A stretch of 64,000 bases of DNA from Parachlorella kessleri (Eukaryota; Chlorophyta; Trebouxiophyceae; Chlorellales; Chlorellaceae). Where the stretch lies: the NCBI GenBank assembly GCA_001598975.1, contig BBXU01000345.1:1-64000 (forward strand), read 5' to 3'. Position 1 is the stretch's first letter. Each line of letters begins with the position of its first letter. A program made the position numbers and the translations under genes. The notes under the pieces were generated by a model. The model ran no database searches. It had not been told where the DNA came from and saw nothing but the letters and a program-made list of their open reading frames with translations. Below are positions 12,890 through 24,900 of the stretch, in pieces.

Positions 12890-15721
12890 CTAGCCGCATG
12901 GGCGCAGCTTGCTGTTGCCCCAGCCTGTGGGGTTGGCATCCTTCCAGTCATCCCAGGCACGTTGCTGCAGGTCAGCAGCAGGAGTCCATGTGTGAGTACT
13001 CAGCCACACCGTTCAACAGGCAAGGGGCGCCACAGCCTTGCCAACTTGCTCCATTCATGCAGTTGAGCGTTCGCACATGAAGTGCGTCTTGGTGCATATA
13101 ATTCAGCATGCCAGATCGACCTGCCTGGTTCTAAAATCCAAAGGCCTCACGACTTAGTCTCACCCACAACTCTTGCCGACAGCACCACTGTGTGGGCCTC
13201 TCTACTGCCTATACACCCCATAGAAGCGCTGACATGTGTTCGTCCCACTTTTGCCTGCCTCCTACCTGCACATTGATCAACACGGCAAACCTCCACATCA
13301 GCTCACCAGCACTGACCCCCAAACCTGCCCTGGCCCACATAAACCTCTCCTCAACTGGGAGGACCACCTCAAACATCCTCACCTTGTCTACCTCCTCATC
13401 TTCCAGCTCCTCAGCACTCATCCCCGCCCGCCTGGTCTGCTCCCGCCGCTCCCTTGCCTCCTCTGCCGCCTGCTGCTCCCTGGCTGCCCGCAGCTCGACC
13501 TCGCCCCACTGCTCCACCGTCATGGTGGGCAGGGCGTGGCTGGGGCGGAAGACGGCCTGCCGCAGCTGCTCACGCTGGGGGCCTGCTGAGGCGAGGAGCA
13601 AGGGGGCGCGCACGGTTGGTGAACCATGCCCTTAACAGACTGGGGTCGTTAAAAGCAGGTTCAGCGCCATCAGCAAAACAGCGTCCCTTGTATGGCAGAA
13701 GCGGGACACCGAAGCTGGAGACTTCGTACCAGTAAAGCACCCAACGCATCCCCAGTGCCAAGCTTTCCCACTCAGGAGCGAAACCACACCAGGCGGCATA
13801 CTCCGACCGCCGCCGCATGCTGCCCTTTGCTTGCCTTGCAAAGCGCCAGCGGCCGCCAGCAGCTTCTGCCGCAGCTCTGAGGGAGCGGCGGGCGGCGGCT
13901 TGTCTCCCTCCTCCTCCGGCAGCGACGCTGCATGGGCTAGCAGCTCCATCTCCTGCCTCAGGATGCCCACCTTCTCTGCCGCCTGCGGGAGGGTGTGACA
14001 CATAGTGTCATATTCTTTACATGGTAAAAAAGCAAGCTATCTTTTAACTAAAATAGGTAGCTTGCGCATGTGAGGGTTGACCAGCTGGCAAGAACGGGTC
14101 ACAGGCTGCGGGGGGAGGCTGCATGATGCATCCTCCCAACCACCTGGCTTACAACGCATGCATGGCCTGCGGCGTGCTGGGGATGCTGGCAGCATTTCGC
14201 CTGGGCAAAGCAAGGGGGCCTAGGTACTATAAAAGAACCTAAACCACCATCACACAGACTCGTTGTAGATGAACCAGCAAACTCCAAGCTGCTAGGCCTT
14301 ACCTGAAGCGCAGCCAGGTCTAGCTGCAGCAGCCACACCTCCCGCTCCTCCACTTCGTCGCTAAAGCCCACCCCAGGCCCCGCCGCCCCGTCCCCATCTG
14401 CTGCTGCTGCTGCCCCTGCTGCTGTGCCCTGCTCGCCCTGCCGCCGGTTTAAGGCCTCTAGCCGAGCTTTGATCTGCTTCTCCCTACAGCACCACCCAAA
14501 ACCCTTGGCAGGCCGCGACAGCCAGCCTGGTGCCAAACATGACTAAATGCTAGACAGAACCTTGAAGGAGAGGCACAGCCTTCCACGGGTACACTGCTTT
14601 TGGCAGCAGTTGTGCCGCGGAGCGCTGAGCATGTGGGACAGGCACACTACAGAGGACCCACGGAACATCACAATGGTGCTCTTGGGTGATGCCCTACAGC
14701 TTGCAACGCAGCCCTGCTGTGTACCTGCAGTGTCCCCAGCCCAAAGTAGTCAATCTCCACAGATGGCTTTTACGACACGGCCGGCATGCTGCAGTCGCCT
14801 CCTTCAGGCAGCTACGCAAGGAAACCCCCCTCACCCACCGCTTAAACTTCATGATTTTATTTTGCCGCAGCTCCGCCGGGTCCGGTCTCCAATTGCCATT
14901 GCTGACTCCACTGGCCCTACTGCTGCTGCTGCTGCTGCCGGCCACCTCTTCTAGCTGAGCCAGCAGGGCTGAGGCCTCGCGGCCCAGCAGGTCGTACTGC
15001 CTGACTCGCTGCAGATACGCCATGTACTGCTGCTGGGCGGAACCAAGGACACTGCGTTTGGCCCCAGGGTCGCCTGCAGGCAGCAGCAGGGCAGGTAAGG
15101 GCGATCTGTGGCAAAGGTATTCACATGGGTTTTGAGGATGCTTGCAGGCACCAGCATGACAGCTGAGTGTTTTCTGTGGTGTGCAGGGTGCCTATTAAAA
15201 GGCAGCACGGTGTCAACCGTCACACAAGACAGAGACCCTCGGTCCCAACAGACCACCCCTCCAACAATGTGCGAACGGCCCCTGCCGCACTGCCGCCTTC
15301 AGACAACCCCAGTTCACAATGTCCACCTGGGTCGGCTTGGGACAGCAGCTCCCCCAAATAGTAGGGCACCAGTAGGTAGCGCAGGTCTGCTGTCGCCAGG
15401 TCATCCTTGTCCTCATTGGGCGAGAACAGCCCGGCTGCCTCCACCAGCTGTGAGGCCAGGCGCAGGAGGCGGATGCCCTCCTGCAGGAACTGCCGTGTCT
15501 CAGGAGCAGGGCTGGGTTTGGACTCCAGCTGTCGGACGATGCTGGTGGCGCGGAGGAACAGCTCCGCCAGGGGTAGGTCCTGCTGGGGATGGGTCACGAC
15601 AGTGATCAGCCACAAGCAGGTACCCCAACACCTCTTGTGCCGGGTGTGATGAACGGAAATAGTGTAGAAAAACTATCAAATCCCTTCAAAGACTGCTCAC
15701 CTGCAAATCCTCTCTTGTCAT
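12890..15721 (-). CDS. TAP46: TAP46/TAP42/IGBP1-family PP2A regulatory subunit
   Basis: This is a cytosolic regulator that binds PP2A-type phosphatase catalytic subunits and acts downstream of TOR kinase. Exons: 15701-15721, 15327-15579, 14839-15073, 14303-14483, 13835-13982, 13383-13582, 12890-12964; 370 aa against about 400 in plants. The N-terminal helical domain reads DLPLAELFLRATSIVRQL, then LVEAAGLFSPNEDKDDLA, then LRYLLVPYYLGELL, the strongest family signature. MKFKR followed by EKQIKARLEALNRRQ matches the RFKRQ region. The C-terminus has VFRPSHALPTMTVEQWGE and the short last exon RAWDDWKDANPTGWGNSKLR, matching the conserved WDDWKDDNPRG...LRP tail. Exon 1 is only 21 nt (MTREDLQ). The intron after 13835 uses a GC donor. 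It lies head to head with the PI31-like gene and tail to tail with the RAP gene. Confidence 0.93.
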
Positions 15722-15991
15722 TGTGACCAGGACGGAGCTTCAGCTACTCACACCAACGATTTTGTTGCGAAGCGTCTGTAAAGGAGTTTCACGGCCCTTG
15801 TTTATGACGAGCAAAAACTGGTACAGTGACTAAAGGACAGCAGGGCGCCACGGCGTACGTCTGTGCCTAACCTGCCGAGGCGCGAGATGTTTGGTGTAAG
15901 TGAGATCCCCGCCTTACCTTGTACTTTGTGCCATGCTTGCACTCCTGGGTACCTAGGTACTGTGTGGCTAGAGAGTCGTCAGGGTGCGGCC
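15722..15991. promoter_or_regulatory. Short divergent promoter, TAP46 (-) / PI31-like (+)
   Basis: Only 270 bp separate the two start codons, so both promoters and 5' UTRs must fit here. That suggests shared regulation but does not prove it. No TATA box is evident. Confidence 0.45.
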
Positions 15992-17377
15992 ATGCAGCTT
16001 GACGACCTGCTGGGCCAGGCGGTGGGCTCCCCCAGCCATGTGAAACCTAACGAGCGTGGCGCTGCACTGCTCGCACTGGGCCTCCACTGTACGTGCTGCA
16101 ACTCCGCAACGCCCCTGCTGCGGCGGCACTGCTTCCTGGGGTGATCACAGCTTGCTGTGTGCTGCTTATATGCACGCCTAACCGCGCTCGCAGTCCCCTG
16201 AAGAGGCTGCACCAGCATCCCTGCAGGCATGATGGTGGAGCATGGGTTTGTGGCGTTGGGCCTGAGGGGCGGTACACAGGGCTCTGGCAAGCTATACCGC
16301 CCCCCTGCTGACTGGAACAACGGGCACTATGAGTGGATCTTCTACTATGCCAGGTAAGTGCGGGGTAAGCTAGCTGACCCTTCACTGGAAGCGAGGGATT
16401 GTAGCGGTGAAACTGCCCATTAATCGAGGGAATGTAGCGGTGAGACTGCCCACCAACTAGTTGTAGCTCCACATATGCAGGCGGCATGTTGTCCCTGGGT
16501 TTGCACCCTGAAAGGTGGGGAGAGGATGTGGCATTGGGGTTAGTCACCAGGGCAGGCCTTCCGGCGCTGTGCGCTGCAGGAAGGGGATGGCCAACCGCTT
16601 CAGGCTCCACATAGCTTTTCAGCCGGCCACGGGGCGAGTCTTCTGTCATGCGTCGGAGCTTACCTGGACTGACGAGGCGCCCCTGGTGGGCAACATTGTC
16701 ACGCTGGGCTTGCAGCTGGAGAAGTACGTACCCGACCCTGCAGCAGCTGCAACAAAGGCGGACTGGACAGGTTAGTGGGTCGGTGCAGTGCGCCGGCAGA
16801 GTGGACTTACCCACAACACATTGGCTGAAGCGTGGCTTGTGCTAGCAACGCAGCGTGCGAGCGTGCTGTGGAGTAAGGGCCTGGCAGGCAGCAACCTGTT
16901 CAAAGGGGGGTTGGTCAGCAGTGGTCACCGCATGACCCATGGAGGCTAGCTCTCCAGCTGTTGGCTGATGCTGTCTGCCTCCCAATTTGCCTGCGCAGCG
17001 GACACGGCAGGTTGAACTCACCGGGCACTGGTGTCCTGAGCCCCGCACCATTTGCCCGCTTCCTTGCAGGGGTCATTGTCAACCAGGCGCAGCTGGTGAG
17101 GTTCTTCCGGGAGCACGTCCTAACGCCTCTGTACCAGCGAGCCGAGCGGTCCCCCCGGGGGTCAGACAGCCTGCCACCAGATGCTGCCACCGAGGCCTTG
17201 CCACCGAGCCCCACAACGCTTGATCAGTATGTACAGCAGGGGTGGGCCCGCGTCTCAGCAGTGGCGCGTCGGCGGGAGGCGAGGGCTGCGCTGATGGCGG
17301 TTGGCGTTGCAGCAGCGGCGGTGGGGGTGGCAGTGGTCGCCCTGCGGGCTCGAGCGGCGGCCCGGCCACAAAGCTGA
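15992..17377 (+). CDS. PI31-like FP-domain protein with C-terminal membrane anchor
   Basis: Exons are 15992-16088, 16227-16353, 16580-16770 and 17070-17377; phases close to give 240 aa. The N-terminal ~140 residues resemble the FP domain shared by proteasome regulator PI31 and FBXO7: ERGAALLALGLHCMMVEHGF, a Gly-rich turn, YRPPADWNNGHYEWIFYYAR (compare the LPAGWNN...Y.L.Y core of PI31), then HIAFQPATGRVFCHASEL and VNQAQLVRFFREHVLTPL. The C-terminus is not the Pro/Gly-rich proteasome-inhibiting tail of PI31. It has a basic stretch ARRREARA, a single hydrophobic helix LMAVGVAAAAVGVAVVALRA and a short ARAAARPQS end, the layout of a tail-anchored protein of ER, peroxisome, plastid or mitochondrial outer membrane. 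FP homology is my inference from pattern. Confidence 0.62.
16392..16457 (+). repeat. 33-bp imperfect tandem duplication
   Basis: Two 33-bp units sit in intron 2 of the PI31-like gene. Both contain CGAGGGAATGTAGCGGTGA-like sequence and ACTGCCCA, differing at a few positions. Confidence 0.8.
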
Positions 17378-18927
17378 AACTCAAAAAATTATTGGCTGAC
17401 GCGATATAAGGACAGCGTGGCATGGCAGTTGCTGGGAGTGTGTTTGCACCGGCCATCAGTTTCATGGGTCGGCATGTGGCCTGACACTCCTGACAGTGGA
17501 GCTTGTGCGGCTCTCAGAGGCATGCGCCTGACAGGCGGGCGTGGCAGTGAGAAGAAAAGCGGGGTGCATATGGTTGAAGAGTGGCTTGGCTGCAGACGAC
17601 AGCCGGAGAGGCGGAGACAGTGGGATGGTTGTGGGAAGCGCGTGTTTGGTGGAGCAAGTATAAGTAAGAATGCACTTTGGGGAGGCCCGGGGTAGCGGCT
17701 GCAAGCACGGGTGACAGCTGGCGTATCGTGAGGCTGGCCTTTGTCAAGACGCAAATTGATACATATTGGTTTGTTGTGACACAGCTGCGGGTTCCAGCAG
17801 CGCCTTGGGAGGCAGACTGAGGGAGGGATGCGTATGAGGTGACTTGATAGAAAGCAGCCCAAAATTGGTGCGTCGCGCTTAGGCTGTTACAATTGTTGCG
17901 TGCAGCTGCGTACACCCACCACATTTGTCTTCCCGGGTTGGCATTGAGCCTGATTTGCTCATTGTGTGCAGTACATTTTGCAATCATATTGTGGTGTTAA
18001 GACCTGTGCGAAGGAGTCCTTACCTGATGTTACAGCCAAGCCTCAACCCGATAGTCAGCGGCGATGCCCTGCGCTAGCCTCTTTTCCTATCCCCTTATCA
18101 TACCCGGTTTCCTCCTTGCGTTAGCCAGGTATTCTTCCGTTCCCTGCGCCTTCTTGTTTATTGTCTTGCACACTACTAACTGTTCCCTGTGTTTACTTCT
18201 CCTATGTTTCTCTGCCACGGCCGACGCAGGCTACGATGTGCTTTCCCTGCTGCCAAATGCTAGTTCCTTTACCTGTTTTCCAATCAACCCCTCTCCCCGT
18301 CTCTAATTGCCTTGCGTTCCTAGCTGCTTGTCCCCTTTCCCCTCTCTACTTGTTAATGTGATGGAGGCAGCCTGTTTATGTGACGGAAGTAGCCCTTCGG
18401 CTGCCCTGCTGTGCAACCCTGTATCCTCTTGAACTGTTGACACCAATTTACCGGACCTTTGTTGGAGGGGTTGGAAGTAGCAAGGCTCTATTGAAGTATT
18501 GGTTTGCCCCCCTCTAGTCTATTGTTGGATAATATTGGGTTGTGCTGACCCTGCTGTGGTGAATGCATAAAATACCCTATAAACAGTATGCCAGGACTCC
18601 CTAGCCTGGTACCTAGCCTTCCCAGATACCTCGGAGATAGTGCCTGGCTCCTTGCGATACCCAGAGTACTCGTGCACGGCCGCATGTGAACCCCACTTTT
18701 GTCATCAGGGTTGATAACCCCGCAATGCACTTGCCGCCATGACATGCTGATACGGCTTAGTGACCTGGCAGGTCGTTGGAATCAAATACGGACCACCTGT
18801 CAGATACCAACAGTTTGATTAGACGGCAGCCACGGGCCTGTCCAGGCCCTCAGCGCCACCCTCCCGTTACGTTGTCTTTACCCCAATAGGCAGCGCTCCG
18901 CCTGCTGTCGCTCCGCCTGCTGTCAAC
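17378..18927. other. Intergenic region, 1.55 kb
   Basis: This lies between the PI31-like stop and the secreted-protein start on the same strand. It holds a pyrimidine-rich stretch at about 18060-18360. The open frames in it have no recognisable domain or splice support, and I see no RNA gene or mobile element. Confidence 0.5.
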
Positions 18928-20642
18928 ATGGGAGCAACAGCACTCTCGACTATTGCAGCGGTGCTGTTCGTCGTTGGTGGCGCAACAGCACGAAGAGAGA
19001 GGTAAGGTTCCGACCCTATTTGGTTGACGGTTTGGGCCTGTAAGGTGATGGTACTGCATCAACTGCTTGGCACGTTCTGGCGCGCGGCGGCTATCTGTGC
19101 TTTGAACTACCCTTATCTGTCCAGGCGTGGAATTTGCAGGTCGCTGCTGCAGAGCTCCTGCGAAGTTAATGGTAACTGAGCTCCTGGTACTGCTGTGGCT
19201 GCATAGGCTTGTGTCCGACTGGCAACTGATACATCCCTAATAGCTTTTGCTTGGCATTTGCTGTAGCTGACTGGTGGCAGTGCTGTGTTGCTAACAACTT
19301 TGTTCCCAGCAAGGCCTGCCCCCCACCGGAGTGCGGCAAGCTGTCAGGTAAGCAACAGGCAAGCAGACTAACCTGTCCTCTCAGCCTCCCCTTGCAAAGC
19401 ACCTTCCTTGGATAATTGGTAGCCTGCAGACTAACCCATGGTTAGGATCGGACAATACCTAGCTTTGCCTTCCCAAAGGCAGTAATCGCGGGTGTCCCGT
19501 CGTGCGCTATCCAGTGCCATACATGATTACTGAACATCCTTTCCTCCAAGCCACTGCAGCTGGCACCAAGGACTGCTGTACCTACAAGGGCGGCTGGGGC
19601 CAGGACAAGACCTGCCCCTACACCCCTGACAGCCCTCCTAGGGTCTGCGAGTCGTTGGGTAAGCTCCAGCAACTCTGTTCCCGGGCTTACAATGCACACA
19701 CCGCCTTCCAAGCCGGGTGCCCTAGCTTGTCACTTGCACAGTATTTCGGCTGACAGGACAGCAATGCCCTGTCCGGTATTGCTGTCCGCAAGGCCTCACC
19801 TGCAGCTACCTTGTTGTTGCATAGCGGTGACGCGTACACACCAGTTAGTTTGGGTGGGGTGTGCAGGCTCGGATGATTGGTGGGCTTGCTGCGCCCACAA
19901 GAACACGGTGTACCTCGCGTTTGGCGACGACCCCAGCTGCCCACCTCCCAGCTGCGGCAAGCTGTCAGCGGAAGGCAAGAAGGGCTGCTGCACCCACAAG
20001 GGGCCTTCCCAGGACCCCACCTGTGCCGCTGACTACCAGCCGCCTTCCAGCGGCACCGTCAGCAAGACCGACATTGGGGATGGGACAGAAGCCGCAGGGG
20101 CGCCCGAGGCGACCTGTTACGGCAAGAATGAGACCATGGCGGCCGTGGTCACAATCCTGAACGGCATCAAGGCGGAAATAGAGGCAGCCACAACTGATAC
20201 CGACAAGGTAAATCACTTCTACCAGTGTAGGGCCACATGCACGGCCCTGGGGCACACTGTGATTTCCAGGGTGGCGGGTGGGAACCCAGTGCAGGCTACG
20301 GCAGCCAATGGACCCAATCGCTTTTTGTGGCCCACCCTGGAAGGAGAGCTGGCCGCTGGCAGATGCCCTCCAATGATTGTAGTTTTGGTTGCCTGGGCGG
20401 GGTACCAGGAGTGTAGCACGGTCAGTACATGGGTCAGTCTGATGGCCAAAGGTGGCCTTTTGCTGCCGGTTGTGGGCATAACAGGTGTGGTGCACGTCAG
20501 CGTAGGTTGCAGCCTGCCGTGCTCCCAGCAGGCCATAGATTTTACATTTGTTGTTGCTTGCCTGCATGCGCAGGTGAACATAGCTGTGGCCGCGTTGGAC
20601 AGCATCAAAGCAGTGTTTGAGAACAGCCCCGCGTGGAGCTGA
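18928..20642 (+). CDS. Secreted cysteine-rich protein with duplicated CPPPxCGKLS motif
   Basis: Exons: 18928-19001, 19310-19347, 19560-19658, 19867-20207, 20574-20642; 206 aa. Residues 1-21 (MGATALSTIAAVLFVVGGAT) form a signal peptide, so secretion or wall location is likely. The mature part has two copies of one motif: CPPPECGKLS then KDCCTYKGGWGQDKTC, and CPPPSCGKLS then KKGCCTHKGPSQDPTC. Between them lies DDWWACCAHKNTVYLAFGDD, with a further CC pair. The C-terminal 70 residues form an acidic, cysteine-poor helix with a possible N-glycosylation site (NET). In copy 1 a phase-1 intron falls straight after GKLS; copy 2 has no intron there. I do not recognise the family; disulfide-rich extracellular or wall protein is the most that can be inferred. 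Confidence 0.75.
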
Positions 20643-21022
20643 GATGGGGGCAGACACACCGGTGAGCCGAGTGTTTTGTCAGAGCCCTTGTCCAAACGTA
20701 GCTGAGGTCAGCAGCTGGAAGACTATGCAGCATGCAAGTGCGGATCAGACGCAGGAAGTGACAGTTGCAAAGAGTCCTAGCAGTGGTGAGTTTAGTCCAG
20801 CTTTGCCCCTAACGGGATTTTGACACAACTTTTGACCCATTGAGAGGAGCCTCACTATATGCCATAGCACAGGCCTGTAGAGATACATATAGGCAGCCTG
20901 GGAAGGATGGTTCTGAGAGGGGGGCAAGCTAATAACTTGTGGTGACTGGCAACATGACAATATGGAGTAGAGTGTGGTACGGAAGCTAGAGCACGTAGCT
21001 TGTGCACTGCCTTATCCCCTGT

Positions 21023-21027
21023 TGTAA
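21023..21027 (+). terminator. TGTAA poly(A) signal candidate
   Basis: TGTAA lies about 380 bp after the stop of the secreted cysteine-rich gene; another is at 21098-21102. The call is based on motif and position only. Confidence 0.35.
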
Positions 21028-21707
21028 CTCAGAGAGGGCGAGACCCATGCATAATACCCATGCGTACTAGTACTACTAGTAGTCAATGCCTGCCTTCTGT
21101 AAAGTGTAGGGGTCGCGTTCCGCTAGGGTTTCGTTGCGTCATCTTACGCCGCATGACCACTGACAGGCGTTGCTAATTTCACACCAGCATCTTGCCATGC
21201 CACATCGTGCTGACTTCTTGGGTGGAAAGGTGACACACTGCATCACTCAGCATCCTAGTCTGCAAGATGATTTGGTTGATCAGCACCACTTCCGACTGAC
21301 TAGTGCAGCACTGACGTCCATCCGGGAAGGAAGCCTAGCTGGCACAGCAATGATAAGAACGGTATCTGTAACCTAACCTAAAGCATCACAACTACCAAGA
21401 AGATTTCAGGGGATTATTGCGGGAATTGGGAAGCCCATCAAGGCGGGAGCACATGTTTGGGCCCTTTCTAAGCCCTCCTTGGCGTGCACCCCAAAATTCT
21501 AGCGGCGCACCTTCTCCCTGTGCCCTGCACATTACCATAGCTCCACTCCTCCTCTTTCACCTGGAACACGCGCGCCCGTCCCATTGGAGTTACCGATGCT
21601 GTCTAGTCGGTCAAGCTGCATAACAGCCGGTGGTGTTGGCTGCCAGGCCCTGCTGCCTCTAGCCAGTTGAAATGGTGGTGTCCTCGTTCTCCCTGCACAT
21701 CAAGGAC

Positions 21708-21800
21708 TGAGCTTTTTGGCTTTTTGTTGCCCCCACTTGGGGGAGTCACGGCAGCAAGGTCAGGTGGCGGTACGCTGTTAAGACTAGACAAGGACTGAGC
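21708..21800 (-). repeat. Dispersed repeat B, copy 1
   Basis: The reverse complement of this segment matches 37610-37700 closely, including ACAGCGTACCGCCACCTGAC, TGCTGCCGTGA, TCCCCCAAG and CAACAAAAAGCC. A fragment of the same element starts the pentamer array at 23.86 kb. Confidence 0.8.
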
Positions 21801-21937
21801 TGGATGAGCCATGCCTAAGGCCTAGCCTGGCAGCATGCCTCACAAGGGACTCGTCCGGTCTGTCATGAGCAGGACAGGAGTCAGTTAGGGGCCTGTCGCC
21901 CCATGAAACATAGGAATCCGCCCACAGAAGGTGGCGC

Positions 21938-24900
21938 TCACATGTGTTGGTAGTCGAATATGAAGTCGGGGCGGCTCACGCGGGGGCACCAGCCCGAGTA
22001 CACCGCCCGGGATGCTGCCCCGGTGTTGGGCGTTATGTTGTGCAGCTGTAGCACCAAGCCACTTGCACTGGTCAGCAGCAAGGAGTGCACCAGCAGGGGG
22101 GCATTTTCAAACGCACTCTGCCGCAGCGTGTGGCGGTGCCGCGCAGGCTGCCGTCATGTTGGGCGGCATGGACCCTCTTGTGCGCTCGTGAGCCTCTGTG
22201 ACAGGGCATTGGCAGTCTACCCGCGCGCGAGCTACCCACCTGGCAGTCAAAGTAGATGAGGGGACCCTGCTCGTAGGTATCAGTAACTACCTGCAGACAG
22301 CTTGTCGACACCCTGTCGGCCATGTGCAGTGGCCTACCCACCTTGTGCACAGTAGCGTAACAATGAGGCGGCACACAGTAGCAAATCAATAAGAGGCACA
22401 GGCTGCCATACCTGTCAGCTAAGAGAGCACCCCATGCGGCTGAAGCGCAGCAAGGAAGCGGGGGTATGCCCCACGCTCACCCAAACCACGCACAGATGCA
22501 CTGAATTCCAGGATGGGATCCCACAGAAGCCATGGTCCCTCACCTTGGGCTGGCCCTGCCGGGCAAACCACGCGTTGAACTGGGTGTGGTACCGCCAGCC
22601 TTGCGCCTTCAGCGCGTTGGCAGCAAAGAGCTGCTGGCGTGAGCCCTGCACAGCACAGGGCAAGGCATGCTGGGCACAAGAGGTTCTAGCGGCAGTGGGG
22701 TGATGGTGAGGAGTTGCAGACGCAAACACGTTGGTGTCAACAGGCAGGTTCAGCAGTGCACGGGGGTGCAACACCGCCGGCCTTGTGACTGGGAGTGGGG
22801 TGATGGGACCGAGCTGCTGGCATGCGTCCGCCCTGCTCTTGTGCCAGGTGGCCAGGGTCCTCAAACAAATGTCTTGCGGAGGCGTGGGGCACGAACCAAC
22901 TTTCCTGCTGGAAGTAGAAGGCGAAGAAGGCTGTCTCGGGCGACAGCTTGCGCCAGGTGGTGTCCGTCCTTAGGGACGGGTGGATGTCAGAGGGGAAGGA
23001 GGGAGGGGTGACGACCGGGCGGGAAGGGCGTGGGGCTGGCGCGGCTTCTGGATCGCCCAGAGTGCCGTCCGCGTGGCGCCACTCTGCATCGAAGAGCTGC
23101 GGCCTGCAAGACAGCTACGGCAGAGGTCTGGGGACGTGGATGCTGGAGCATCTGCTCTGGCTGCATCAATGTGGGCGCACTTCACGACCGTGTTTGGGTG
23201 CAGGGTTTGTGGCCCCCACATGCAGAGCAGTGCCAAGCATGAGTCGAGCCATGGTGACTGTTGGCTGCGGCAGCACACTGCTGGTCAGCTGCAGGCGAGG
23301 CATACGGTGCCTGCCCGTACAAATCTGTCCATGCGTCATGACGTACTAAACATACACATAAGAGCTCGCTTGTCTACCTTGTCTGCACCGCGGTCTCCAG
23401 CAGTGGCAGCTCCCAGGGGGCTTGCACGCGGGGCAGGCGGTGGGCCCCATGGGGCTCCTCGTCACCACCCACCCAGTCCTCCTCCCCTGCCATGGACCCA
23501 GCTGTGTTCATCCTGCGGCAGCAGGTAGGCAGGGGTGCTGACACCAGTGTTGAAAAGGAAGTGCTGCCTGCCCTTATGTGTTATGTGCAAGGCTGTAAGG
23601 TGAACCTTTCCACTTCTGTCTGACGAGCCATGCACGCACCTGCTTGGCCACAAGACGCAACCATGGGGTGGGTCAGCTTTCCAGCAGTGGCACCCAGCAC
23701 CACCTGCCACCACCGAGCAATGCAACCATGTCAGCCAAACCACCGTCCTTCAACGGCACCCTCCAGCTTGTGGTGCATTGTCTCCATCCCTGCAACAAAC
23801 CCCAAGCCTTGCCATATCTCCGCCTTCATGCAAGCGCAGAAGCTCACCCAGCATGGTCAGGTACGCTGTTGGACCAGACTAGACTAGACTAGACTAGACT
23901 AGACTAGACTAGACTAGACTAGAAGCTCACCCTGCCGCCACAGCTGCCCCGTCGCCTAGCTGCTGCAGGTGGCCAAACGACAGCGCTTGCGGCAGCCGGT
24001 GGTGCCCGTTGAGAAGGGTGTGGGGAGTGGTTGTGGGGGGTGCCTGGCACCGACATCGAGCTTGGCAGACGGGGGAAGCCCTCTGCACAGCAGGGCAAGG
24101 TCGGCATCTGAACTTTTCCCCAGCATCTTGTTTGCGGGGTCAGCTGCCTGGTATAAAGCCATTCATGCCTGGCCACAACTTTCCCTACCTGGCTTCAAAG
24201 CAAGGGTCTCAGGGCCCCCATTACCTTTATGCTGCTGCTATGTTACACAGAATCCCATGTACCAATAGCCAACCCCAGTGCCGCTCCTCACCTGTAGGGC
24301 CCTGACCTCCTTCAAACTGCTGCTGTTGCCTTGAGTAGGGCACCGCGTGAGGCACGAAAGGTGGCTCCCCCACTCGTCCCAACTGAGCAACATGGGCCCC
24401 AAACGGCGACCTCGGCAGGCGGTGCTGCTGTGCCATCCCCGACCCAAACCCTGGCTGCTGTGACTGGGGCTGCTGCCTGGCCATGGCAGCGGCCGCGGCG
24501 GCTCTGGGAGTGCCTGGGAAACCGTTGGTGCTGGCACTACCAGGCGCATGCGAGAGTGAGGAGAGACCAAATGGGCTGCGCGGTAGGGCAGCTGCGCCGG
24601 CGGGGGACTGGGGGGTTTCGAAGAAGGCGGACGGAGCGTTGGCACCTGCAGCAAGTCAAGAAAGGGAAGGGGGCGGTTCTGTTTCCCAGGGCCCCTTGCA
24701 GCATTATGGATGTACAGCAGGGCACCTTACCCCTCATGCCATAACTGGGCAACCGTAAGCACGCTTTCAGCTAGACTTTCGGGGGCAGTAGCACAGAACC
24801 CTGCCTTTTAGTCACTGCCAGCCAGGCGAGTTATATAAGGGTGTCCTTGCGGACGACCCTCAAAGCATCTGCACCTCCCAACATGTAAAACATCCGCACC

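Larger units (their letters stand above)
20643..21937. other. Convergent 3' region
   Basis: This separates the 3' ends of the secreted-protein gene (+) and CNOT3 (-). It contains candidate TGTAA signals at 21023-21027 and 21098-21102 for the plus-strand gene and a repeat B copy at 21708-21800. No gene is supported. Confidence 0.5.

Noticed and set aside
16047..16814. 255-codon minus-strand open frame
   Set aside because: It is antisense to the spliced PI31-like exons, which show protein-like sequence and consistent phases.
23876..23923. CRISPR-like array
   Set aside because: The AGACT units are a five-base microsatellite with no spacers, in a eukaryotic intron.
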